Assembly (NCBI GenBank): GCA_951828385.1
Contig: OX639973.1
Coordinates: forward strand, 2,305,561-2,369,560
Source: an uncultured Poribacteria bacterium
Lineage (GTDB): Bacteria; Poribacteria; WGA-4E; WGA-3G
Direction: 5' to 3'
DNA length: 64,000 nucleotides
The position numbers and the translations under genes are program-made. This document shows positions 25,937-33,958 of the stretch, piece by piece; position 1 is the first letter of the stretch, and every line of letters begins with the position of its first letter. Under the pieces are notes generated by a model, which was given only the letters and a program-made list of their open reading frames with translations, was not told where the DNA came from and made no database searches.

Positions 25937-27721
25937 TTAGAGAAATGTTCCGCCTCGGGTGACTCGGGTATCCTGTTTTTTATCGCGTGCGGGTTCATTA
26001 ATCAATGCACGAATATTGACAATTTTTTCGCCTTTACGCCCTGAAATTTTTGCCCAATCGTCAGGATTCGTCGTGTTCGGCAGATCCTCATTTTCGTGAT
26101 ATTCTTCCCTGATGGCCGCCTTGAGATCCTCAAGACACATCCCTTTGTCTGTTCCATTAGAGCCGATAAAGCGTTTGATCGCTGCTTTTTTCGCGCGTGA
26201 AACGATGTTTTCAATCATTGCGCCACTGACGAAGTCTTTGAAAAAGAGAGTTTCACGTTCACCGCGGGCATAAGTCACCTCAATAAACCGATTTTCATCC
26301 GTGGTCGCGTACATTTCACGGACGGCTTCATCAATGAAGTGGTCAGCGAGTGCCTGTGTATCACCAGCGAATTGCTGACAACTATTCTTAGCGAACGGCA
26401 GCTCCGGTGTCAGATATATTGCGAAAATGTCTTTAGCACCCTTTTGGTTGGGCCGATCGATTTTAATTTTAATATCAAGTCTGCCGGGTCGTAAAACCGC
26501 TGGGTCAAGCAGATCTTGCCGATTGCTCGCTCCAATGACAATGACATCGCGTAAGTTTTCAACGCCATCTATTTCGGAGAGAAACTGCGGCACGAGTGTC
26601 GATTCCATATCCGATGAGATCCCCATGCCTCTGGAACGGAAGAGTGAATCCATCTCATCGAAAAAGATAATAACAGGAAACCCTTCCTTCGACTTATCAC
26701 GCGCTTTTTGGAAAACTTCTCGGATCTTACGTTCCGTTTCGCCGACATATTTATTTAGGAGTTCAGGTCCCTTAATGTTGATGAAATAACCGCGAACTTC
26801 ATCGTTGCCGCTCTCTTTTCGGACGCGTTCGGCGATACTACTTGCCACGGCTCGGGCGATCAAGGTTTTACCACATCCGGGGGGGCCGTACAGGAGGACC
26901 CCCTTGGGCGGTGAGAGGTTAAACTCCTCATACTCTTTCGGGTAGAGGTATGGCAGCTCAATCGCATCGCGAATCGCTTCTATCTGTGTATCAAGCCCAC
27001 CGATATCCGTATAACCGATATCTGGGACTTCCTCAAGCAGCAAATCTTCAACTTCCCGTTTCGGGAGCTTTTCCATCAGCATACTTGTCGTATGGTTGAG
27101 GAGTACATTATCACCGGTTTTCAGGGGCTCCTCTTTGAGAGATTCAGCAATTCTAACGACGCGTTCTTCATCGGTGCGGAGGCTCACAATAGCGAGTTCA
27201 TCTTCAATGCGCTCTTTAATTTTCACAACGTCGCCGTGTCTCTCAGCACTTTTAAGAGCGACAACGTTCATTCCGCTATTGACAATAACCTCTTGTCCGA
27301 CTGCAAGCGGTTTCCCCTTGAGGGCAGGATCCATATTGACGCGCCATTTTCTGCCGCTGATGTCGATATCGACAGTACCATCTTCGTTCGCGCCGAGGAA
27401 GACTCCGTAGTTATTGGGGGGTGCACTGAGTTGAGCGACTTTTTCTTTCAGGATTTGCAGCTTCTCCTTCGCTTCTTGCAAGGTACTCGTCAACCGCTTG
27501 TTGCGTCGTTCCGCCGCCATCAACTCACGTTGCGTCTCATAGAGCTGTGTTTCAAGTTCCTTGACATGGACAACTCGCTGCTGCTGCCGCATGCTTTCGA
27601 GTTCCGCCTCAAGCATGTCAATTGTCCCTTGAAGTGCACGCATCTGCTGCTGATACCAGACAACATCGAGCGTTTTTTGCTCTTCAAAGGCGTCCTCGGA
27701 ATTTCCTCTTTTGATAGCCAT
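25937..27721 (-). CDS. mpa: Proteasome-associated AAA+ ATPase Mpa/ARC
   Basis: Hexameric unfoldase that recognises pupylated proteins and feeds them to the 20S proteasome. The 594 aa comprise an N-terminal coiled coil (about 20-95, Pup-binding in the family), tandem OB folds (about 100-240), and one AAA+ module with Walker A GPPGCGKT (near 280), Walker B IIFFDEMDS and the second-region ASNRQDLLDPAVLRPGRLD. The last residues are GGTFL, an aromatic-Leu ending comparable to the QYL ending that docks mycobacterial Mpa into the alpha ring. It is the first gene of the operon, followed by dop. Confidence 0.96.
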   Translation of the reverse strand: MAIKRGNSEDAFEEQKTLDVVWYQQQMRALQGTIDMLEAELESMRQQQRVVHVKELETQLYETQRELMAAERRNKRLTSTLQEAKEKLQILKEKVAQLSAPPNNYGVFLGANEDGTVDIDISGRKWRVNMDPALKGKPLAVGQEVIVNSGMNVVALKSAERHGDVVKIKERIEDELAIVSLRTDEERVVRIAESLKEEPLKTGDNVLLNHTTSMLMEKLPKREVEDLLLEEVPDIGYTDIGGLDTQIEAIRDAIELPYLYPKEYEEFNLSPPKGVLLYGPPGCGKTLIARAVASSIAERVRKESGNDEVRGYFINIKGPELLNKYVGETERKIREVFQKARDKSKEGFPVIIFFDEMDSLFRSRGMGISSDMESTLVPQFLSEIDGVENLRDVIVIGASNRQDLLDPAVLRPGRLDIKIKIDRPNQKGAKDIFAIYLTPELPFAKNSCQQFAGDTQALADHFIDEAVREMYATTDENRFIEVTYARGERETLFFKDFVSGAMIENIVSRAKKAAIKRFIGSNGTDKGMCLEDLKAAIREEYHENEDLPNTTNPDDWAKISGRKGEKIVNIRALINEPARDKKQDTRVTRGGTFL

Positions 27722-27885
27722 ACGTCAAGTTCTCACTTTCCAAAACGATTTTTCCGACCTCACTCGTGATGGTAAAGTCAGGTTCGCGGATCATCGGATT
27801 CGGTCGAGTTTCAGATTCAAACCCAACACTTTTATTAGAGTATAGCACTTTGAAAAAATAGTGTCAAGAAAAACATCAACAAATA

Positions 27886-28620
27886 CTACAATCGCCGCTT
27901 GATTTTTCCCCAAGTGGTCGCGAGTTTGTCTGAAGCGGAGACCGCCTGAGGTTTGCCAGCCGTTTCGCCCTCACCGTCTCCCATTTCAATATCATCAATA
28001 TAATTAGTCAGAGCCTCGGGGTGGTCCCAACCGAAGAAGATCCAGCTGAGTTCGGGATTCACGCCGCCTTTGCCACCCTCACCTCTAAAACCGAAATCAT
28101 CGGCGACTTGTTCGTCATCGACGTAAAAATCATAAGCTCTCTCCTTAAAGTCGAGCACGATGCGGAAATGATGCCATTCACCAAATTTCCCCTGCGCTAC
28201 TTGTTGTCCAGTAGTGCCGTCGAGCGCATGGATAGTGGCATCCGCCTGAAAATTAAATACGGCAGCCCCGCCCCACTTGATGGCATCTCCACCGATATAA
28301 AACAGCATTAGACCTGCGCCTTTTTCCCGCTGCGTGAATAATGAAACATACTGAATTCCATCATGGGTACCTTCAAAACTTCTGGTGACCATTGTGTTTT
28401 CTGTGACCAGAATGCTTTTACCCGTTTCACCGCGTTTCACGTTGCTTCCAATTTGGCAAGTTTTCTGGTTCATTACCGTTTTCCATTCATCTTGTCCGGC
28501 AATGTCACCCTCTTTGAAGTTGTCAAAATTCTCACTGTACCACACATCACCAAACGCATTGACACCGAAAAAAAACAAGAGTCCACAACTGAATGCCAAA
28601 CTTCGCTTTAACATCATCAT
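27886..28620 (-). CDS. Secreted concanavalin/LamG-like domain protein
   Basis: 244-aa secreted protein. ATG 28620 is chosen because AGGAGG lies just upstream and the signal peptide then begins MMMLKRSLAFSCGLLFFFG, ending near NAFGD. The rest resembles a concanavalin-type beta-sandwich seen in sugar-binding or hydrolase-associated domains (WYSENFDNFKEGDIAGQDEW, HHFRIVLDFKERAYDFYVDD). Function unknown; carbohydrate binding is a guess from the fold. It sits alone between mpa and recA. Confidence 0.75.
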   Translation of the reverse strand: MMMLKRSLAFSCGLLFFFGVNAFGDVWYSENFDNFKEGDIAGQDEWKTVMNQKTCQIGSNVKRGETGKSILVTENTMVTRSFEGTHDGIQYVSLFTQREKGAGLMLFYIGGDAIKWGGAAVFNFQADATIHALDGTTGQQVAQGKFGEWHHFRIVLDFKERAYDFYVDDEQVADDFGFRGEGGKGGVNPELSWIFFGWDHPEALTNYIDDIEMGDGEGETAGKPQAVSASDKLATTWGKIKRRL

Positions 28621-28726
28621 CACAAGCCTCCTGAAAGTTTTGTTATTATAACCCAAGTTGCTACGGACAAGATTTTGATCTGCAAACATCATTTTTCGAG
28701 ATAGGTCGGTTATTTGCGGGAATTTC

Positions 28727-28750
28727 GTAGCATAGACTGTTAGTCTGCAT
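28727..28750. repeat. REP-like hairpin preceded by GTAG
   Basis: GTAG at 28727-28730 followed by the hairpin AGACT-GTT-AGTCT. Confidence 0.45.
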
Positions 28751-28811
28751 CATAAAGGGAAACCCAATTTAACAGATTTGCGGCGTACCCGCCCAGATGC
28801 GACGTGCATCA

Positions 28812-28849
28812 TGCTACCAAGATAGTAACTTGCTACCAAGATAGTAACT
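28812..28849. repeat. 19-bp tandem duplication
   Basis: TGCTACCAAGATAGTAACT occurs twice in direct tandem. Confidence 0.9.
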
Positions 28850-28932
28850 TGGGTTATTCTACGAGAATTTCTGACTAAAGTCAAACGTTTTTCTAAATAG
28901 GACTTACGCAATTCCTGGGTAGGTGCGGTTCT

Positions 28933-28962
28933 GTATAGCAAGGCACAAAGACCTTGCTATAC
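28933..28962. terminator. Hairpin downstream of recA
   Basis: Perfect 11-bp arms GTATAGCAAGG/CCTTGCTATAC with an 8-nt loop, 13 bp past the recA stop. No clear U-tract on the minus strand, so it may be a terminator or only a repeat. Confidence 0.45.
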
Positions 28963-28974
28963 CAAATTTTGGTC

Positions 28975-30027
28975 CTATTCCACGTCCTCAACCGTCTCAT
29001 CTGCCTCTTCGGGAATCGCGCCGGCACCAGCGTCTAAAGATATACTCATTGCTTCACGGACCTTCGCCTCAACTTCTGCCGCGATGTCAGGGTTATCCGC
29101 TAAATATTTCTTGGCATTTGTCCTGCCTTGCCCAATGCGTTCACCGTTGTAGGCAAACCAAGACCCACTTTTCTGGATAAACTCGTTGTCAACGGCAATA
29201 TCTAAGAGATTTCCCTCTTTAGAGATGCCCTGTCCGAAGGTAACGTCATATTCTCCCTCCTTGAAAGGCGGTGCCACCTTATTTTTTGCCACTTTGAAAC
29301 GTACACTGCTGCCAAGAATCTCATTACCATCTTTAATCTGAGTGCCGCGGCGGAGTTCTAATCGGACGGAGGCATGGAACTTAAGCGCAAGTCCACCGGG
29401 TGTAGTATCCGGGTTGCCGAACATAATCCCGATTTTTTGCCGAATCTGGTTGGTAAAGATAACACACGTCTGAGACTTATTGGTAACACCGGACAACTTT
29501 CGGAGTGCCTTGGACATCAGACGCGGTAACAATCCGACGTGCGCGTCACCCATTTCACCCTCAATCTCGGCTTGCGGTGTCAATGCCGCCACAGAATCAA
29601 TGACTACCAAGTCAATAGCCCCACTCCGGATGAGCGTCTCAACAATCTCTAACGCCTGTTCGCCTGCATCGGGTTGCGCAATCAACAGGTTTTCCATATT
29701 GACCCCGATATTCCGAGCATAGGTGGTGTCAAGTGCGTGTTCAACATCAACGAATACAGCCGTGCCACCTAATTTTTGTACTTCGGCGACGATATGAAGT
29801 GCCAAAGTCGTCTTACCGGTACCTTCATGGCCGAAAACTTCAATGATTCTACCGCGCGGTACACCCCCTATACCGAGGGCAAGGTCCAGCGAGAGCGCGC
29901 CGGTCGGGATCGCTTCGACAGGGACAACCTGACTGTCCGTCAAGCGCATAATAGCCCCTTTACCGAATTCACGCTCCACTTGTGAGATCGCCTGGTCGAT
30001 AGCTTTCTGTTTTTGTTCATCTAACAT
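28975..30027 (-). CDS. recA: Recombinase RecA
   Basis: DNA-strand-exchange ATPase and SOS co-protease. Full length at 350 aa. Walker A at residues 66-73 reads GHEGTGKT; most RecAs have GPESSGKT. Walker B is in [13 protein letters not shown], loop L1 in [20 protein letters not shown] (20), loop L2 in [20 protein letters not shown] (20). The acidic C-terminal tail [11 protein letters not shown] is normal. No LexA box was recognised upstream. Confidence 0.97.
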   Translation of the reverse strand: MLDEQKQKAIDQAISQVEREFGKGAIMRLTDSQVVPVEAIPTGALSLDLALGIGGVPRGRIIEVFGHEGTGKTTLALHIVAEVQKLGGTAVFVDVEHALDTTYARNIGVNMENLLIAQPDAGEQALEIVETLIRSGAIDLVVIDSVAALTPQAEIEGEMGDAHVGLLPRLMSKALRKLSGVTNKSQTCVIFTNQIRQKIGIMFGNPDTTPGGLALKFHASVRLELRRGTQIKDGNEILGSSVRFKVAKNKVAPPFKEGEYDVTFGQGISKEGNLLDIAVDNEFIQKSGSWFAYNGERIGQGRTNAKKYLADNPDIAAEVEAKVREAMSISLDAGAGAIPEEADETVEDVE

Positions 30028-30073
30028 GTTCTAAAGTTTCTCCTTTATTTTTTTGCGGGAGCGGTTTCTAACC

Positions 30074-30709
30074 TCAATTTCGCGTCGAAAAATGGCATAC
30101 GTTTAAAGGCTTATAAATCGCTCCATTAGGGTGAAGTTGGCTTTGCATGACAGTGATTTCATTAACACGCACCGTTGCCTCATCAATTGTATCATATTTA
30201 CGTAGAACGCTTTTTAGCGGTTGAAGATTTATCGGACTTCTGAGCCGTCCGAGTGTCAGATGCGGATGAAAGCGATTGTCCGTTGGAAAACCGAGAGGCT
30301 TCAGTTCAAGATTCACGGTTTTCGCGAGGTGTGAGACAATCGCTGCGCCGTGTTTGATCCCGACCCATATAACCCGCGGACGCGCCAGTGAGGGAAACGC
30401 GCCGATCCCACCGAATTGAATAGAAAATGGAGACTGTGTCGCAGCGATGTTCTGAACTGCTTCGCTCACAGCACCCACCGCTTCAGAATGGACATCACCG
30501 AGGAACTTTAAGGTAAGATGAAAGTTACCGGATTTTGTCCATGAAGCTTTGCGAATCGGCGAAAGCACGCCATCACGATGGGACGCTCCAGCGGACTTTC
30601 CCAAGGATTGGAGGTGTGTCTGTACAGGCTTCAACAACGCCTGTATCGGTTTTGGTATTTCGATGGCGACAAAACAACGAACACTCGTACCTTTAACTGT
30701 GGACATCAC
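30074..30709 (-). CDS. thpR: RNA 2',3'-cyclic phosphodiesterase (2H family)
   Basis: 2H phosphoesterase/2'-5' RNA ligase family, which opens 2',3'-cyclic phosphates on RNA. 211 aa with the two catalytic HxT motifs, NFHLTLKFLGDV and FHPHLTLGRLR, at the usual spacing. The N-terminus VRCFVAIEIPKPIQALL is typical. The start overlaps the pgsA stop by 4 bp, so the two genes are translationally coupled. With rtcB in the same window, this genome can both ligate and open cyclic-phosphate RNA ends. Confidence 0.92.
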   Translation of the reverse strand: MMSTVKGTSVRCFVAIEIPKPIQALLKPVQTHLQSLGKSAGASHRDGVLSPIRKASWTKSGNFHLTLKFLGDVHSEAVGAVSEAVQNIAATQSPFSIQFGGIGAFPSLARPRVIWVGIKHGAAIVSHLAKTVNLELKPLGFPTDNRFHPHLTLGRLRSPINLQPLKSVLRKYDTIDEATVRVNEITVMQSQLHPNGAIYKPLNVCHFSTRN

Positions 30710-31326
30710 GCACCTGCTTCTGGATCGTAACCGGTTGAAAAAATCAGTGCGGATAAAGCTTTGCGGTTATTAACGAAGAACTCCACACCAGACCCGACTG
30801 TGAGTACCAAGGGTAGATACATCATAAAATAGATCGGCCCCCGGGTTTTCAATACAAATGTGGCGGTCTGCTCGTTCTGGACCGCAAGCAAAACTAAACC
30901 GACAGCAATCACAATGAGTTGTGAGGTCATTTTGTATTTCCCCCACTGGCTTGCGGAGACCACCTGCCCGTACTTCGCGATGAAAACAACCCGCAAAAGT
31001 GTAACAAGGACTTCACGCCCCATAATGACAACAACCATCCACATCGGAATAAGTCCACCACCGATGCCGTCAAAGAAGGTTAAACAGATTAAGGCGGCAC
31101 CGATCAACAATTTATCCGCGAGTGGGTCCATGAATTTCCCGAAGCTGGTGACACCTTGTCTCCGCGCGATTTTTCCATCAATATTGTCTGTTAGCGCAGC
31201 GAGCGCAAAAATAAGGAAGGCAGGGACCATCATATCTGCTTGAAAACAGAAAATGAAAGGCGGTATCAGGAATAGCCGTAAAAGCGTCAGGAGATTTGCC
31301 AACCGAAAAAGGGTACCGAAATCCAT
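30706..31326 (-). CDS. pgsA: CDP-diacylglycerol-glycerol-3-phosphate 3-phosphatidyltransferase
   Basis: Integral membrane enzyme for the committed step of phosphatidylglycerol synthesis. The CDP-alcohol phosphotransferase motif is complete: DNIDGKIARRQ, then GKFMDPLADK (D-G-x2-A-R-x8-G-x3-D-x3-D). Several hydrophobic segments follow. I chose ATG 31326, where MDFGTLFRLANLLTLLRLFL matches the family's usual start; a GTG at 31359 is possible, and neither has a clear Shine-Dalgarno. Predicted 206 aa. It lies between lolA and thpR, all on the minus strand. Confidence 0.92.
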   Translation of the reverse strand: MDFGTLFRLANLLTLLRLFLIPPFIFCFQADMMVPAFLIFALAALTDNIDGKIARRQGVTSFGKFMDPLADKLLIGAALICLTFFDGIGGGLIPMWMVVVIMGREVLVTLLRVVFIAKYGQVVSASQWGKYKMTSQLIVIAVGLVLLAVQNEQTATFVLKTRGPIYFMMYLPLVLTVGSGVEFFVNNRKALSALIFSTGYDPEAGA

Positions 31327-31376
31327 AATGTATAGTGCCGACACATCAGAGAGTCTCACATCATTGGAGAGCGTCT

Positions 31377-32111
31377 CTAATTTTCGGAAAGATTGATGAC
31401 CTCGGCATCTTCAGGCACCACAAACTTGAAAAGGTCCGGTGCGAGTTTTTTATCGCGTTTAATTTCCGAGAACTTAACAATCGCGCTTTGACGAGACCCG
31501 TCTTCAAGTTCAATTTCGTGGCCAACTTGAACAGGGAGCCACCCATCGGACTGTACCCAGATTTGAAACTTCTCCTTCACAGCCGGATTCGCTAAGCCCT
31601 TTTTAGGGGTCAACTCAATGTTGTGTATCCCTTTCGGATTCGCAAATTCGTCAGGGACAAGTGCCATATCATACATCTTTTCAAAATCATCAAGTGATGC
31701 CCCGATGCCCGGAAACAACTGACCTTTCGGGTTGTCCAATTTCATCTTATTCACTTGGTTGAGCGTCGGCGTATACGTCCAACCGTACTCCCCATCAAAA
31801 ACAGTCATTTGGATGACTTTAGAGGCATCTTTTTTTCCTACGTACTCCCTACGGAGTAAATTCGGTTTCCTAAAAACAATCCGCCCGCGAGCGACGCTTT
31901 TGGTATTCGCAAACAACGTTGTCTCCTCAAAACTCGCGCTGAAATTATCAGACTTGTCATAAGCTTGTTTGAAATTCTGAAAAATTTCATCAACATTTTG
32001 CGAATACGCACTGCTAACAAACATCAAAGAAAGGAGCGGTACTGCTAATAGAAATTTTTGGAATCCCACAGATTTCCGCAACACAGGACGCCAATCGGTT
32101 CGTCGGATCAT
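31377..32111 (-). CDS. lolA: Outer-membrane lipoprotein carrier LolA
   Basis: Periplasmic chaperone that carries lipoproteins from the inner to the outer membrane. 244 aa with an N-terminal signal peptide (about residues 14-37, FLLAVPLLSLMFVSSAYS). The LolA beta-sheet pattern follows (ARGRIVFRKPNLLRREYVG, FDGEYGWTYTPTLNQVNKM). It shows that the cell has an outer membrane, which fits the many lipoproteins encoded in this window. It is directly upstream of pgsA. Confidence 0.88.
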   Translation of the reverse strand: MIRRTDWRPVLRKSVGFQKFLLAVPLLSLMFVSSAYSQNVDEIFQNFKQAYDKSDNFSASFEETTLFANTKSVARGRIVFRKPNLLRREYVGKKDASKVIQMTVFDGEYGWTYTPTLNQVNKMKLDNPKGQLFPGIGASLDDFEKMYDMALVPDEFANPKGIHNIELTPKKGLANPAVKEKFQIWVQSDGWLPVQVGHEIELEDGSRQSAIVKFSEIKRDKKLAPDLFKFVVPEDAEVINLSEN

Positions 32112-32199
32112 TGCTATCTCCTATTTTTCCAAATCGTGTTTTGGAAACTGATTTTCACCTAATATTATACCTGTTTTATTTTTCGATGTCAACGCTTTT

Positions 32200-32430
32200 T
32201 CACCAAATTCAGTGTCATTTAATTTTCTGTTTTCAATGGCGGATAGACCGGCTGATTCTCCACAACCAGCGCACATACATCATTGAGATGAAGATATGGG
32301 AGGCGGACAGATGTTATCAAGCCGGCAAAGTGCAGCTGGCAGCATATCTCAAATTAGAAGGGGCACGAGAAGGGTGCTATGTCGTCTGCAACCACCACCA
32401 ACGTCCAGAGTCGCGGAAGGTATTAAGCGT
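32200..32430 (+). pseudogene. Fragment of an ATPase-associated PD-(D/E)XK nuclease domain
   Basis: About 60 in-frame residues (from WRIDRLILHNQRTYIIEMKI to GCYVVCNHH) match the C-terminal nuclease part of bacterial AAA-ATPase/PD-(D/E)XK proteins: D...IIEMK, then Q-AAYL and EG-YVV. The N-terminal ATPase part is missing and the frame runs into the antisense FGE-like gene. It looks like a decayed remnant. Confidence 0.55.
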
Positions 32431-32437
32431 TAAAATG

Positions 32438-33346
32438 TTACTTGTCCCTCACACACCGAAAACCGTAACTGTAGAAAGTGAACCAGGGCAAAACGCCGTC
32501 GCGGCTGGCGACACGCACGAAGAAGGCTGAATTGACCCATGTGCCACCGCGCAAGACGCGAGGCCCCAGCCGATTAACTTCTTTAAAGTTATTCATTACC
32601 CCGTCCACACTGTTCGCATCCGACAGCGGATTACGCGCAACTCTATCTCGCGGAAATGTAGAATAGAAATCCGCTTCATATATATCCAAACACCATTCCG
32701 ACACATTACCCGTCATATCATATAACTTGTAGCCATTCGCAGGATATTTACGCACTGGCGTGGTATCCCCAACATTCCGCCCATAGTTCGCATCCCGTGG
32801 GGTGATCGTATTCCCATTCGGATATTTTTTACCCGCCAAGCCACCCCGGGCAGCGTATTCCCATTCCGCCTCCGTCGGCAGACGCTTCCCTGACCACTCG
32901 GCGTAAGCCATCGCCGCATACCAACTCACGTAGACCACCGGATGGTTGCCTCTCCCACTTGGATAGTCAGTTCCATTCCAATGTTTGAGGTAATTTGCAT
33001 TCACAAATTCAGCATTAACGCGCCCCTTTTGCCACTGTGGATTTTCAAGTAAGAACGCCTTATATTGTGTGTTGGTAACTTCAGTTTCATCCATATAGAA
33101 AGCGTCAACAGACACAGTGCGTACCGGCTGTTCGTCCTTGCGCACACCAGCATCGTTGCTGCCCATCTGAAACTCGCCTGCGGGGATGAGAACCATGCCT
33201 TTAGGGGCCGGATCAGAAGCATCGGTGTCATCGGTCAGTACAGGCGCGTCATCCGCCCACGTGAAGTTGGAGACCTCCATACCGCCGAGGAGAACGGTGA
33301 AGAAACAGAAGGATGCAAGAATGAAAAAATTGATATGGGTTTTCAC
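32438..33346 (-). CDS. Exported FGE/SUMF1-fold protein lacking catalytic cysteines
   Basis: 302-aa protein of the formylglycine-generating-enzyme/C-type-lectin fold with a signal peptide (about 1-30). Family motifs are LIPAGEFQMGSNDAG, DETEVTNTQYKAF, NHPVVYVSWYAAMAYAEWSG, RLPTEAEWEYAARGG, LYDMTGNVSEWCLD and RVLRGGTW...GFRCVRDK. In true FGE two cysteines follow the GGS-type motif; here that stretch is WVNSAFFVRVASRD with none, so sulfatase activation is unlikely. Several binding-site positions are aromatic (FF, WF, FY, Y). Ligand binding at the cell surface is inferred. Confidence 0.85.
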   Translation of the reverse strand: MKTHINFFILASFCFFTVLLGGMEVSNFTWADDAPVLTDDTDASDPAPKGMVLIPAGEFQMGSNDAGVRKDEQPVRTVSVDAFYMDETEVTNTQYKAFLLENPQWQKGRVNAEFVNANYLKHWNGTDYPSGRGNHPVVYVSWYAAMAYAEWSGKRLPTEAEWEYAARGGLAGKKYPNGNTITPRDANYGRNVGDTTPVRKYPANGYKLYDMTGNVSEWCLDIYEADFYSTFPRDRVARNPLSDANSVDGVMNNFKEVNRLGPRVLRGGTWVNSAFFVRVASRDGVLPWFTFYSYGFRCVRDK

Positions 33347-33445
33347 AAAAAATCGCCTATAGCACTTTGTACGGCTGGTTGAAGATTGCGTTAATTTAGC
33401 ATACCTTTCTATTATCAGTCAATCGATTTATCAGGATCGCCGCTT

Positions 33446-33826
33446 TCAATTCGCTATGCGCGTCCAATCCGTCAGAATAACTTCAGCATCGTTGGGTTCA
33501 TCTAAAGCGTGCGCGACGAGACGTTCTAAAACTTCGGCGACGGAGGGTTCTCGGAATATCGCCTGAAACCAGTTGCCGAAAGTTTTAATCGCATCCGGGG
33601 ATTCGGAACACACCCAGAAAACCACCCGACAGAAGTCGAGGCCTTCGTCTACCCACTTCTCAGAAATCCAGACATCTTGCGGGAAACCGTGAATGACTGG
33701 TAAAAGATCCGCGATTAAGAGCACTAAATCTTGATTGAGATAGGAAATTTCTGGCAATATATCAAAATGAACAGCATATTTATGGGAATGTGGTGAACGT
33801 TGAAGTTCTTCGCTTCGGTTTGGCAT
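33446..33826 (-). CDS. Hypothetical protein
   Basis: 126-aa frame with an acidic, well-mixed composition (LLIADLLPVIHGFPQDVWIS, VFWVCSESPDAIKTFGNWF) that looks like a real globular protein. No family recognised and no good Shine-Dalgarno. DUF6931-like small proteins are possible, but I cannot support a match. Confidence 0.5.
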   Translation of the reverse strand: MPNRSEELQRSPHSHKYAVHFDILPEISYLNQDLVLLIADLLPVIHGFPQDVWISEKWVDEGLDFCRVVFWVCSESPDAIKTFGNWFQAIFREPSVAEVLERLVAHALDEPNDAEVILTDWTRIAN

Positions 33827-33958
33827 AGGAGGTTTTACACGGAGTCCTTCAGTTTCAGATGTGTGGATCGTGGATTGTGCTGATTATTCTGCTAAGGCGA
33901 GGTTTTAAACCCCGCCTGCAGTGAGTGATAAGGAGTTCACTTCCGCCGTTTTGTTGCT

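Noticed and set aside
31327-31359. GTG start for pgsA
   Set aside because: The 11 extra residues do not match the family's N-terminus; ATG 31326 does. Neither has a good ribosome site, so this is a preference only.
32111-32530. Intact plus-strand gene of 139 aa
   Set aside because: Its ends overlap lolA's start and the antisense FGE-like gene; only an internal ~60-residue stretch resembles a protein family, so it is called a remnant.
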